Positions 1-7,479 of a DNA stretch of 8,305 nucleotides are shown in pieces. Location of the stretch: the NCBI GenBank assembly GCA_011057845.1, contig DSDB01000603.1, positions 1 through 8,305 on the forward strand. Reading direction: 5' to 3'. Numbering within the stretch: the stretch's first letter is position 1; each line of letters starts with the position of its first letter. The DNA is from Phycisphaerales bacterium (lineage in GTDB: Bacteria > Planctomycetota > Phycisphaerae > Sedimentisphaerales > Anaerobacaceae). The notes under the pieces are model-generated. The model worked only from the letters and a program-made list of their open reading frames with translations, did not search any database and was not told the DNA's origin. The position numbers and the translations under genes were made by a program.

Positions 1-557
1 TCGCGTTCGGTCGTGGCCAGGAGCATCCGCTCGGCGCGGCGCTCCAGCTCGGCGTCGGCCGTGTGCTCGCCCGGACGGGTGTGCTTGCGGATGAACTTCT
101 CGATCCGTTTGCGCAGCCACAGCTCGTGGATGAGGTTCACGTGGAACCGATCGCCGAAGTGGCGGGTCATCGTTTCGACGCTGGCCAGGTACGCCTGACA
201 CTCCACCGGCCCCGAAGCCGTATTGACCGTAACGGTCTCGCGTTTGTATCGCTTGCCCTCGTACCAGTCGATCTGCTTCAGCGCCGCGGGCGGCAGCCGG
301 TGAATGACCAGCCCTTCGATGCGCGAACTCTCATTGCGGACGGCGTAATAGTAAACGTTGTCGGGCGTGACGCGGCGGTAGCCGGAGAGAAAGGCCGGTT
401 CGGCGAGAAGGCGATGCTCGTCGACCCTGGAGCGGCTGAGGGTGAATCCGAGCCCGCACACGCTCTGGAATACGTGGACGTCGCGCAGCGAACCGTAGAT
501 GAACAGGTTACAGGTCTGCGGCGCGGCGGCGTCAGTTCTGGGATCGGATGCGTCCAT
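1..557 (-). CDS. AIG2/gamma-glutamylcyclotransferase-like protein, 3' end beyond the window
   Basis: This gene runs off the left edge; 185 codons are visible from an ATG at 557-555, the only start codon in the frame after the upstream open stretch. The sequence Asn-Leu-Phe-Ile-Tyr-Gly-Ser-Leu-Arg at residues 17-25 is the (V/I)YG(S/T)L signature of the AIG2/GGCT fold. Asp-Trp-Tyr-Glu-Gly at 97-101, followed by a Tyr-x-Arg, matches the conserved D-x-(Y/F)EG block, whose glutamate (Glu100) is the acid/base residue in characterised gamma-glutamylcyclotransferases. Such enzymes release 5-oxoproline from gamma-glutamyl amines or peptides; the substrate here cannot be told. The first 16 residues, rich in Ala, Asp and Pro, are a non-conserved leader. 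Residues from about 125 on are charged and probably helical, beyond the usual core. The start lies 26 bp inside the GT2 gene in another frame, so translation is probably coupled. The family call is fairly firm, the activity only inferred. Confidence 0.82.
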   Translation of the reverse strand, partial: MDASDPRTDAAAPQTCNLFIYGSLRDVHVFQSVCGLGFTLSRSRVDEHRLLAEPAFLSGYRRVTPDNVYYYAVRNESSRIEGLVIHRLPPAALKQIDWYEGKRYKRETVTVNTASGPVECQAYLASVETMTRHFGDRFHVNLIHELWLRKRIEKFIRKHTRPGEHTADAELERRAERMLLATTER

Positions 558-1263
558 AGAGTTGGAACAGCTCCCTGAAGGCTCGGAAGATGACCCGCAA
601 CGAGGCGCCGGTCGAGGCGCCGGCGGTACGGGGATAGTGATGGACGCCGCGCTGTGTGATGCGGTAACCCTTGCGGACAGCGCGTGCGAGGATCTCGGTG
701 TCAATCAACGCCCCGGAACTGGCCATCATCATATCGTCGAAGATAGACCGCTTGTAGAGTTTGAACGCGCAGTCGATATCTCGAATGCGCAGGCCAAACA
801 GACGACAGACGAGCCACGTCCAGGCCCAGCCGTTGATCCTGCGGATGATGTTGTCCTTGCGGTCGATACGGTAGCAACTGACGATATCATACTCCTGCAT
901 CAGCGGCAGCAGCGCCGGCATCTCCGCAAAGTCGAATTGGCCGTCACCGTCGGTGTAGAACACCAGTTCCCGGGTCGCTGCGCGAAAACCGCTGATCAGG
1001 GCCGCGCCGTAGCCGCGGTTGGATGGGTGGCGCACGACGCGGATACGGGGGTTACCGCGGGCCAGATCGCCGGCGATGCGAGCGGTGTCATCGGTGCTTC
1101 CGTCGTCGACAATGATGATTTCATAGTCCGCGCGGATGCTTTCGAGCACTTCGGCCGCCCGCCCGACGGTCCTCGCAACATTCGCCTGCTCGTTGTAGCA
1201 GGGCAGGAACACGCTGACGGAGACAGGCCGGTTGGCGGGGCTGTCACAGGACATGTCGGTCAC
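532..1263 (-). CDS. GT2 family glycosyltransferase, dolichol-phosphate mannose synthase (DPM1/DPG synthase)-like
   Basis: A 243-residue GT-A-fold transferase that probably moves a sugar from a nucleotide donor to polyprenyl phosphate at the inner face of the membrane. Visible GT2 landmarks in order: V-F-L-P-C-Y-N-E at 18-25, I-V-D-D-G-S-T-D-D-T at 51-60 (nucleotide binding), N-R-G-Y-G-A-A at 82-88, the metal-binding T-D-G-D-G-Q-F-D at 104-111 (Asp105, Asp107), D-I-D-C-A-F-K-L-Y at 162-170, and H-Y-P-R-T-A-G-A-S-T-G-A at 209-220. The last block is typical of the DPM1-like subgroup. There is no C-terminal membrane segment, so this is the soluble or peripheral type. The start is GTG at 1263, with GAGGTG seven bases upstream; it lies only 3 bp after the stop of the large membrane protein. 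The sugar and lipid substrates are not predictable from sequence alone. Confidence 0.9.
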   Translation of the reverse strand: MTDMSCDSPANRPVSVSVFLPCYNEQANVARTVGRAAEVLESIRADYEIIIVDDGSTDDTARIAGDLARGNPRIRVVRHPSNRGYGAALISGFRAATRELVFYTDGDGQFDFAEMPALLPLMQEYDIVSCYRIDRKDNIIRRINGWAWTWLVCRLFGLRIRDIDCAFKLYKRSIFDDMMMASSGALIDTEILARAVRKGYRITQRGVHHYPRTAGASTGASLRVIFRAFRELFQLYGRIRSQN

Positions 1264-1266
1264 TGG

Positions 1267-4200
1267 TCACCACCTCTTGTGCAGCAGCGCCCTCGTTATC
1301 TCGGCTCGACAGGCGTTCAACTCGGCGCGGTACTGATTCGCGGCGGCCGTATCTTCACGGTTCTTGGCCTGCTGGAGCAGATAATCCAGGACGATGCGGG
1401 CCGCTTCGAACCGCAGCCGGTAACCGTCCTGACTCAGGTACTTCTCCTTATTGGCCCGGAATTCGGCGATGAACGTCTCGCAGAACTTCTGAACATCCGG
1501 CAGCAGATCGCTGTATCGCGGGGCGATCACAATGATATCCAGCAACGGCGCCGGAGAAGGGTTCTCATGGAACGCCGCAATGGCCATATCGAGGGCCCGC
1601 TTTCTATCGGCCCGCGTCTTGCCGAAGATGAAGGTATTGCGCGCCAGCGTGAGATTCTTCGAAAACTCGTCCGGGTAGAGCGTCTGGCCGGTGGACATGC
1701 CGTTGAACAGGGCCATGCCTTTCTCGGTCTTGATGTCCACCCAGAGGCGCTGCTTGTTGTTGATGAACAGATGCGGCCATTCCCCGTTGTGTTCGAGGGC
1801 GCGGACGAAAGGCTCGTCGAACTGCGTGGCCGGCATGATGGTTAGCCAGACGCTTTGCTCGCGGAGCTTCTCGCTGATCCACTCGCCCACCTGGCGGTAC
1901 TGTTCCGTCGTCAGAGTGGGCCGGCTTGTGCGCTGTCGTATCCGCTCGTTCGTGACGATACCGCCACCGGCGATGATGTGCGTCCAAAGATCGAAAGTCC
2001 TGCGGTCATAGGCCGCCTGCGCCCGGCCGTCCATGAACAGTTGCAGCGGCGTCTTGCCGGTCTCCGGATCGGAGTCCTGGAGGAAGGCCAATGCCCCGCC
2101 CTCGGTCCAGTAGTTGAACATCTTGCCGGACAACTTGTTGTCGCGGATGAACTTGCCGACATGGAACGGTTTGGCGTCGGACGCCGTCATGCGCATAAAC
2201 ACGCTCGACAGTTCGGGGTCGTTGGGCCAGGGATCGAGGTAGATGTCCTTGAACTTCCAGCCCCACCAGATCGTCAGGTACGCCACGGCGACGATACCGG
2301 CACTGGTCAGGGCCTTCTGGGCCGGCCGTGAAAGGATCGCGACCACGGCCTTGCGGTTTCGGCGCAAATTCCAGACGACGCCGGCCGAGCAGCAGATCCG
2401 GTGAATCAGCATGGCCGCCACGGGCCCGGCCGTGTAGCCGGCCACCGGGATGAATCGGCGGGAACGAATCGCCATATAAACCGTCAGGGCGGCAATGACC
2501 ATGACGGGCAGGTCAATCTTAAAGGGCGTATAGGGTGTGCCTGTGACCGCGGGGGCGGCGGTCGGCTCCTGTGGCTTGTCCGGGGCCAGACGCCGGACCA
2601 GGGGACTGAGAAACCAGTAGGCGGCCGCGATGACGTTGGCAACGTAGAAGGCGGTGAAGAGGTTTGTATAGCCGAGCCCGCCCGAGCCCTTGTAAGCGGC
2701 CCGCCAGACCTCGCGGGTGATCGCAAACTGGCCGATGTGGTACAGCGGCTTGTCGAAGTTGAAGGGATTGAAAGCGACGACATCGAGTAGCAGAAGGAAC
2801 ACGGCCGCACCGAATGCTATGCCGAGATCGGCGTTCTTCTTGGGGCGAATCCGCTGCGAGATGGCGGCCAGGAGGCTCCGCAACATGACATAGATGGGCA
2901 CGAGGGTGAAGGGGTAGGTGTAGGCGGCGCCGTGGCCCGGCGACTTGCGAATGTGAGCCACCGCGATGTTGACGAAGGCGATCCCAATGGCCGCGGCGAC
3001 AAAACCCATGTGATACCGGGCCGCCGCCGCCAGCGCGACCAGGAACAAGGCCGAGCAAATGAAGCTCTCAGTGCTGATGTGCATAATACCCAATGTCAGT
3101 CCGGCCAGCCACCCCACAAGGACAATGACCGTCAGCACAAACAGAACGACCAGGCGATCGTACGTCGGATCAGCCGCCAGAGACCGACCGGTTGTCCGAC
3201 TCTGGCGGGCCACAAGATAACGGGACAGAAGCCACAGCGCGACCAATCCCAACCCCAGCACATAAAGAATCAGAAACGGCCATGCCGTGCCTACGGGGTT
3301 CGTCCAGGAGAAGGCCGGATGCCACTCGTGAATATCCCGCCACCGCTCGGCATGCTTGCTGACGCTGATTTCGAATGTGTGCGTGAAGTTCGTCAGATGG
3401 AACGGATTGAGAATGACCGAAGCCACAAACGCTACGACACCCACGGCGGCGGTATGCACCACCCCTTTCATGCCGATGTCCGCGAAGCGGTCTTTGTAGA
3501 GGGCCGTCACAATCGTCAGTCCGACGGTTGCCGCGAACGCCACGACATACATCAACTGATTGTGCGCACAGTACGCATTGAGTTCGGCCATTTGCTCGGT
3601 GGCCAGCCCTCGGGCATGCGGGAGAAACCGGGCCAACAGAATCACCAGGAACACCGGCACCGAGACGGCGATGTGGTATGTGTAGAACAATTCATCCTTG
3701 ATTCTCTTGACCGTCAGTACGATGCCAGCGATGACCAGCGCCACCACGAGATAGAACAGGATGTCGTGGTGGGGCGCCGGTGGCGCAAATCCCCCGACGC
3801 CGCCGAATTCAAGGACGTTGGCGTTGAAGCCGGCCCGGAACTTGTATGACAGGAACCACAACCCCAGCCACAGAAAACCCGCCCCGGCGGTCACCGTCCA
3901 GCGTCTCGGCAGGGCGATCAGCAGGTGTAGAATGAAGAACGGCACGAGCATGATAAAGGCGTAAATGTAGCCGCCGTGCACGTTGCACCAGAATACCACC
4001 AGGGGAACGAGCAGCCAGAGGTAGAGAATCCGGCGATAGGTTGCCAGGATGAGGATCAGGAAGAAGACCGCTGCCAGGACGTTGGAGAATCCCGCCGGGC
4101 GTATGTCGAGAAACGACCGGCCGTTGAACATGGCGAAACACGCGAAGACCGCCGCCAGCGCCGGATTCGCCCCCAGCCGAACACCCGCGTAGTACACACA

Positions 4201-4701
4201 GACGACCGTGATCAGATAGATGGCGAACTTCCAGTAGACCAGCGCATCGTAGTACGGGTCCTCCGGCGAGCCCAGGGCGGTCGTCAACCGGTAAAAGATC
4301 ACATGCGTCAGCCAGTTCTGATTCACCCAGCCGGTGGGATGCCATTTGCGAACCGTCTCGATACCGACGGTATGAGCGATCCTCTGTGCCCACCCGGGCC
4401 AGTTGGCGATGTCCTGCTCGGTAGGGCCGGCGGCATGGGAATTGGCGCTGAACGGCTCCACCGTGTCCACACCGTGATTAACGAAGTGCCTCCCGCAGGC
4501 CATGGCGACCCACGTATCGCCGGCAGCCACCATGTGCGTACACGCATGAAAGGTGAACAGCAGCATGGCGAACCAGCCGACAGCCATGGGCCAGCCGCTG
4601 AAGGCCCGTTGCTGCCCGGTCAACAGGGTCGGGTCCGGCACATCCGGCGAAGCGGCCGCCTGCGGCCCCTTACCCGTGCGTTTTTCTACTGGCTGAGCCA
4701 T
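1267..4701 (-). CDS. Very large polytopic GT-C-like membrane protein (putative lipid-linked sugar transferase)
   Basis: An 1144-residue protein with about 18-21 hydrophobic segments (for example 38-58, 151-172, 205-222, 246-264, 312-331, 384-401, 412-430, 470-494, 515-540, 626-645, 731-748, 797-814) and a soluble C-terminus from about 815. It resembles a family of uncharacterised GT-C-type proteins. The first external loop has G-D-T-W-V-A-M-A-C-G-R at 61-71, corresponding to the 'D-x-W-W-H-L-x-x-G-R' block, with Asp62 a candidate catalytic acid. Then W-V-N-Q-N-W-L at 125-131, D-I-R-P at 199-202, W-C-N-V-H-G-G at 238-244, L-N-P-F at 431-434 and H-E-W at 458-460. The C-terminal part has F-N-Y-W-T-E-G-G at 862-869 and M-D-G-R-A at 890-894, equivalent to 'FNDYxWGGY...DGRA' in relatives. 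Relatives I recall are about half this length; the extra mass seems to be a second membrane block at about 470-745. The ATG overlaps the aminotransferase stop by 16 bp. GT-C activity is inferred, not shown. Confidence 0.85.
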   Translation of the reverse strand: MAQPVEKRTGKGPQAAASPDVPDPTLLTGQQRAFSGWPMAVGWFAMLLFTFHACTHMVAAGDTWVAMACGRHFVNHGVDTVEPFSANSHAAGPTEQDIANWPGWAQRIAHTVGIETVRKWHPTGWVNQNWLTHVIFYRLTTALGSPEDPYYDALVYWKFAIYLITVVCVYYAGVRLGANPALAAVFACFAMFNGRSFLDIRPAGFSNVLAAVFFLILILATYRRILYLWLLVPLVVFWCNVHGGYIYAFIMLVPFFILHLLIALPRRWTVTAGAGFLWLGLWFLSYKFRAGFNANVLEFGGVGGFAPPAPHHDILFYLVVALVIAGIVLTVKRIKDELFYTYHIAVSVPVFLVILLARFLPHARGLATEQMAELNAYCAHNQLMYVVAFAATVGLTIVTALYKDRFADIGMKGVVHTAAVGVVAFVASVILNPFHLTNFTHTFEISVSKHAERWRDIHEWHPAFSWTNPVGTAWPFLILYVLGLGLVALWLLSRYLVARQSRTTGRSLAADPTYDRLVVLFVLTVIVLVGWLAGLTLGIMHISTESFICSALFLVALAAAARYHMGFVAAAIGIAFVNIAVAHIRKSPGHGAAYTYPFTLVPIYVMLRSLLAAISQRIRPKKNADLGIAFGAAVFLLLLDVVAFNPFNFDKPLYHIGQFAITREVWRAAYKGSGGLGYTNLFTAFYVANVIAAAYWFLSPLVRRLAPDKPQEPTAAPAVTGTPYTPFKIDLPVMVIAALTVYMAIRSRRFIPVAGYTAGPVAAMLIHRICCSAGVVWNLRRNRKAVVAILSRPAQKALTSAGIVAVAYLTIWWGWKFKDIYLDPWPNDPELSSVFMRMTASDAKPFHVGKFIRDNKLSGKMFNYWTEGGALAFLQDSDPETGKTPLQLFMDGRAQAAYDRRTFDLWTHIIAGGGIVTNERIRQRTSRPTLTTEQYRQVGEWISEKLREQSVWLTIMPATQFDEPFVRALEHNGEWPHLFINNKQRLWVDIKTEKGMALFNGMSTGQTLYPDEFSKNLTLARNTFIFGKTRADRKRALDMAIAAFHENPSPAPLLDIIVIAPRYSDLLPDVQKFCETFIAEFRANKEKYLSQDGYRLRFEAARIVLDYLLQQAKNREDTAAANQYRAELNACRAEITRALLHKRW
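1271..1276 (-). promoter_or_regulatory. Shine-Dalgarno sequence deciding the GTG start of the GT2 gene
   Basis: GAGGTG on the minus strand lies seven bases before the GTG at 1263-1261, inside the last codons of the upstream membrane-protein gene. An ATG nine bases further in (1254-1252) would have a 16-base spacing, so GTG is preferred. Confidence 0.65.
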
Positions 4702-5876
4702 TTCTCAAGTCGGTCGAGACCCTTGGTAATCTGCTCGAGCGAACAGGCAAAACTGAGTCGGACATTGCGGTCGCAGCCGAACGGCAGCCCCGGTACGACG
4801 GCCACATGCGCCTGTTCGAGCAGCGCCGCGGCAAAATCCATACTGCCATTGAGCGTAGTCCCATTCATATTTCGGCCGTAGTGCGCCGAAACATCAGGGA
4901 AACAGTAAAAAGCGCCGGTCGCCTCGGGGCATTCGATCCCGTCCATTGCATTGAGGCGATCGGTCATGTAGCGGCCCCGCTGCTCGAACTCGGCCCGCAT
5001 CTTCTCAATGGCCTCGTCCTGCTGGGGTCCCATGGCCTCAACCGCGGCATACTGGCAGAATGTAACGGTATTGGACGTGCTGTGGTCCTGCAGACGGCTC
5101 ATCGCCTTGATGACGTCCAGCGGCCCGGCGGTGTAGCCCAGACGCCAACCCGTCATGGAGAACGCCTTACTGAAGCCGTTCAACGTCAGCGTCCGCGCGA
5201 AGGCATCCTTGCTCAGAGATGCGAAGCTCACGAATTTCGTATTGCCAAAGACCAGCTTCTCGTAGATCTCGTCGGACATGACCATGATATCCGTGCCTTC
5301 CAACGCCTTGGCCAGGGCGGCCAACTCCTGCGGGCTGTAGGTGAATCCGCCCGGATTGTTGGGCGAGTTGACCACGAGCATGGCGGTCTTGGGGGTGATG
5401 GCCGCCTTGAGCTGGGCGGGCGTGAGCTTGTAGCTGTTGGCTTTGTCGGTTTGGACAACCCTGGCCACGGCGCCGGCGAGCTTGATGGCCTCTGGATACG
5501 TAACCCAGAACGGTGCCGGCAAAATGACCTCATCGCCAGGATCCAGGACCGCCTGCATGGCCTCGTAGACCGAGTGCTTGCCGCCCATATTGACGATGAC
5601 CTGCGTTGGGGCGTAATCAAGGCCATTTTCGACCTTGAGCTTCTCAGCGATCTTCGTCCGCAGTTCCATGATACCCGCGGCCGGCGTGTACTTCGTGTGG
5701 CCGGCCTTAAGGGCCTTGATGCAGGCCTCTTTGATATAGTCCGGCGTGTCAAAATCCGGGGCGCCTGCGCCAAAACCCACCACGTCGATCCCCTGAGCCT
5801 TGAGTTCCTGGGCCCGGGCGGTTACGGCGATCGTTGCGGATGGTGGAACCTGCTGGGCTCGCTGGCTTACTTTCAT
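4686..5876 (-). CDS. Class I PLP-dependent aminotransferase, aspartate aminotransferase subgroup I-beta type
   Basis: A 396-residue cytoplasmic aminotransferase, normal length for the family. Landmarks: G-A-P-D-F-D-T-P at 38-45, Y-T-P-A-A-G-I at 63-69, G-G-K at 98-100 (the lysine that in I-beta aspartate aminotransferases contacts the distal carboxylate), P-F-W-V-T-Y-P at 122-128 (Trp124 packs on the cofactor), N-S-P-N-N-P-G-G at 170-177, S-D-E-I-Y at 201-205 (Asp202 to the pyridine nitrogen, Tyr205 to O3'), S-K-A-F-S-M-T-G-W-R at 236-245 (Lys237 Schiff base) and R-L-S-F at 373-376 (Arg373 binds the alpha-carboxylate). Likely reaction: aspartate plus 2-oxoglutarate to oxaloacetate plus glutamate; some I-beta members also transaminate prephenate. 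ATG at 5876 is chosen because the conserved N-terminus begins there and AGGT lies seven bases upstream (5887-5884); the frame stays open further upstream but that part is antisense-like and overlaps dnaA. First gene of the four-gene operon. Confidence 0.92.
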   Translation of the reverse strand: MKVSQRAQQVPPSATIAVTARAQELKAQGIDVVGFGAGAPDFDTPDYIKEACIKALKAGHTKYTPAAGIMELRTKIAEKLKVENGLDYAPTQVIVNMGGKHSVYEAMQAVLDPGDEVILPAPFWVTYPEAIKLAGAVARVVQTDKANSYKLTPAQLKAAITPKTAMLVVNSPNNPGGFTYSPQELAALAKALEGTDIMVMSDEIYEKLVFGNTKFVSFASLSKDAFARTLTLNGFSKAFSMTGWRLGYTAGPLDVIKAMSRLQDHSTSNTVTFCQYAAVEAMGPQQDEAIEKMRAEFEQRGRYMTDRLNAMDGIECPEATGAFYCFPDVSAHYGRNMNGTTLNGSMDFAAALLEQAHVAVVPGLPFGCDRNVRLSFACSLEQITKGLDRLEKWLSQ

Positions 5877-6019
5877 AGGAGCGACCTGGCCTTTCAAAAA
5901 ACATGGAATTCTGAGGAACGCTTGATTAGACGGCAAAGCCCGTTGGCAGTCAAGCAAATTGGGCGATTCATGGGACAACGCGACGGGCTGTGGTATCCGG
6001 CAGCGCGATGCACGGCAAG
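5877..6019. other. Intergenic gap between dnaA and the aminotransferase operon
   Basis: A 143-bp non-coding gap containing one strong promoter-like element (entered separately) reading into the aminotransferase. I see no hairpin followed by a T tract after the dnaA stop. A weak GCTG/CAGC stem at about 5979-5999 has no T run, so transcription from dnaA may read through. Confidence 0.6.
5925..5953 (-). promoter_or_regulatory. Sigma-70-type promoter for the aminotransferase/glycosyltransferase operon
   Basis: On the minus strand, TTGACT (5953-5948, 5 of 6 to consensus) and TCTAAT (5930-5925, 5 of 6) are separated by exactly 17 bases. The predicted start of transcription is near 5918, giving a leader of about 40 bases before the ATG at 5876. 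This would give the operon its own expression separate from dnaA. Prediction by eye only. Confidence 0.6.
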
Positions 6020-7327
6020 TCAGGGTGTCTGGGTAATCCGGGTCGTCAGGTCGCTGAGCAGGGCGTGCATGCGGGGGTCGGAGACGCAGGCATGCTCGAT
6101 CTTGCCGCAGGCATGCATGACGGTGGTGTGGTCCCGTCCGCCGAAGTGGCCCCCAATCTCCTCGAGACTGTGGCGGGTGAGGCTGCGGGCCAAGTACATG
6201 CAAATCTGTCGGGGTTCGGCGATGCTCTGGCTGCGTTTCTTGCTCTGGAGGTCCGCCAGTCGGACGTCAAAATGGCCTGTGACCACCTCGATGATATCAG
6301 TGATAGAAATGGGTTTGGCGGACAGGCTGATCTGCCCGTCCAGTGCCGTCTGGGCCAGTTCCAGGGTGATGGGCTGGCCGCTGGTGACCGAAAGGGCGTA
6401 GATTGTCGTCAGAGCCCCTTCCAGTTCGCGGATATTGGCGTGGACCTTGCGGGCGATGTACTCGGCGATATCGTCGGTGATCTCCAGGGCTCGCAGATGG
6501 GCCTTCTTCTTGACGATGGCGATCCGCGTCTCATAGCTGGGCGGATCGATCCTCGCCACGAGCCCCCAGTTGAACCGGCTGATCAGCCTGGCTTCGAGCG
6601 ACGGAATCTCGCTCGGCGGGCTGTCGCCGCTGAGGATGATCTGACGGCCGCTGTTGTAGAGGGCATTGAACGTGTGGAAGAACTCCTCCTGGCTCTGTTC
6701 CCGCTGGCGGAGAAACTGAACGTCGTCGATGATGAGCATATCGACGGTTCGGCACTGCCTCTGAAAGTCGGTGAGCTTGCCCTCTTCGATGGCCCCGATG
6801 AAGCGGTTGACGAACTGCTCGCAGTTCAGGAAACAGATCACGGCGGCCTCCAGGCGACGGCGGGTCTCGGCGCAGACCGCGTGGAGCAGGTGCGTCTTGC
6901 CCAGGCCGCTGTTGCCGTAGATAAACAGCGGGTTATAGGTGTCGCCGGGGGATTGACTGACCGCGACGCAACTGGCGTGGGCCAGCCGGTTGCTCGGGCC
7001 GATGACGAAGTTGTCAAACGTGTAGTCCGGATGGAGCGTGGGGCCTGCGTCGGGCATATCGGCAACACCCGCCGTGGCCCCGCCGGGGCGGAAGTCCACC
7101 GCGACCAGGTGCCCGGTAACCTGTTGGGCCGCACGGGTGAAGCTGCCCTTGCAGTTCTCTCTGAGAAAACCGGCCGTTGAATCGTCCGGACAACCCACCT
7201 CCAGAGAGCCGCCGTCGAAATCCAGCAAGGTGAGCTGGTCGAACCAACTGCGGGTGTTGGCCGGGTCCAGCGACCTGGCCCTGTCGAGAATTTCGGCGAA
7301 GATATTTAGGGCTTCGCGGGGGGGCAA
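6020..7327 (-). CDS. dnaA: Chromosomal replication initiator protein DnaA
   Basis: A 435-residue AAA+ protein that binds DnaA boxes and opens the replication origin. Domain I is residues about 5-78 (W-F-D-Q-L at 28-32, then a variable region and helix). Domain II is only a short linker of about 20 residues. Domain III begins near Y-T-F-D-N-F at 102-107 and has Walker A G-N-S-G-L-G-K-T-H at 138-146, Walker B L-I-I-D-D-V-Q-F at 198-205, sensor 1 around L-S-G-D at 232-235, the R-L-I-S-R-F arginine-finger box at 247-252, and N-I-R-E-L-E-G-A at 298-305 (sensor 2). Domain IV has M-Y-L-A-R at 377-381 and the signature G-G-R-D-H-T-T-V-M-H-A at 396-406. The TTG start at 7327 follows AAAGGAG by six bases, and domain I begins directly after. 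In-frame ATGs at 7387 and 7384 would add about 20 residues but lack a well-placed ribosome site. dnaN, recF and gyrB are not adjacent. Confidence 0.96.
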   Translation of the reverse strand: MPPREALNIFAEILDRARSLDPANTRSWFDQLTLLDFDGGSLEVGCPDDSTAGFLRENCKGSFTRAAQQVTGHLVAVDFRPGGATAGVADMPDAGPTLHPDYTFDNFVIGPSNRLAHASCVAVSQSPGDTYNPLFIYGNSGLGKTHLLHAVCAETRRRLEAAVICFLNCEQFVNRFIGAIEEGKLTDFQRQCRTVDMLIIDDVQFLRQREQSQEEFFHTFNALYNSGRQIILSGDSPPSEIPSLEARLISRFNWGLVARIDPPSYETRIAIVKKKAHLRALEITDDIAEYIARKVHANIRELEGALTTIYALSVTSGQPITLELAQTALDGQISLSAKPISITDIIEVVTGHFDVRLADLQSKKRSQSIAEPRQICMYLARSLTRHSLEEIGGHFGGRDHTTVMHACGKIEHACVSDPRMHALLSDLTTRITQTP

Positions 7328-7333
7328 GGCACA

Positions 7334-7340
7334 CTCCTTT
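7334..7340 (-). promoter_or_regulatory. Shine-Dalgarno sequence deciding the TTG start of dnaA
   Basis: AAAGGAG on the minus strand ends six bases before the TTG at 7327-7325. It is the best ribosome-binding match in the dnaA leader and argues against the upstream in-frame ATG pair (7387-7382) and TTG (7411-7409). Confidence 0.7.
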
Positions 7341-7388
7341 CTTTCTATCGGCCGTCCTTGAAATACCTGCGGCGCCGAGGGCATCATC

Positions 7389-7434
7389 CGGGTCGGTGAT
7401 CCCTTGTGCAAGAGACAACGGATCTTCCCACCCG
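7389..7434 (-). repeat. Long imperfect inverted repeat (hairpin) in the dnaA leader
   Basis: Plus-strand arms pair as CGGGT (7389-7393) with ACCCG (7430-7434), GG (7395-7396) with CC (7427-7428), GATCC (7398-7402) with GGATC (7420-7424), and TTGT (7404-7407) with ACAA (7415-7418), around a seven-base loop. That is 16 pairs broken by small mismatches. No T run follows on the minus strand, so it is not an intrinsic terminator. It lies downstream of the predicted dnaA transcription start and 62 bases before the chosen TTG. It may be an RNA leader structure or a dyad binding site. Confidence 0.55.
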
Positions 7435-7479
7435 AAAACGCTGTCGGTCGAACTGCGACGGGGCGGGAACGGTACGGCG

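Noticed and set aside
499..1845. 448-codon open frame on the plus strand
   Set aside because: It is antisense to the GT2 gene and the end of the membrane-protein gene, has no recognisable domain, and is expected by chance from codon bias in GC-rich DNA.
2932..3849. 305-codon plus-strand frame, and a 301-codon one at 3976-4881
   Set aside because: Both lie antisense to the large membrane protein and have His/Arg/Asp/Gln-rich composition typical of mirror frames of hydrophobic coding sequence.
5979..5999. Possible terminator after dnaA
   Set aside because: Only a four-base GCTG/CAGC stem with no T tract; too weak to call.
5877..6203. In-frame upstream extension of the aminotransferase by 109 codons
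   Set aside because: The extension overlaps the dnaA 3' end in a shadow frame, is Pro/Arg/His-rich without homology cues, and the conserved N-terminus begins at the ATG at 5876.
4806..6401. 531-codon open frame on the plus strand
   Set aside because: Antisense to the aminotransferase and the end of dnaA, both of which have full family signatures; no domain is seen in the antisense product.
7328..7411. N-terminal extension of dnaA to the TTG at 7411 or the ATGs at 7387/7384
   Set aside because: The added residues do not resemble DnaA domain I and have no well-spaced ribosome site, whereas the TTG at 7327 has AAAGGAG at six bases.
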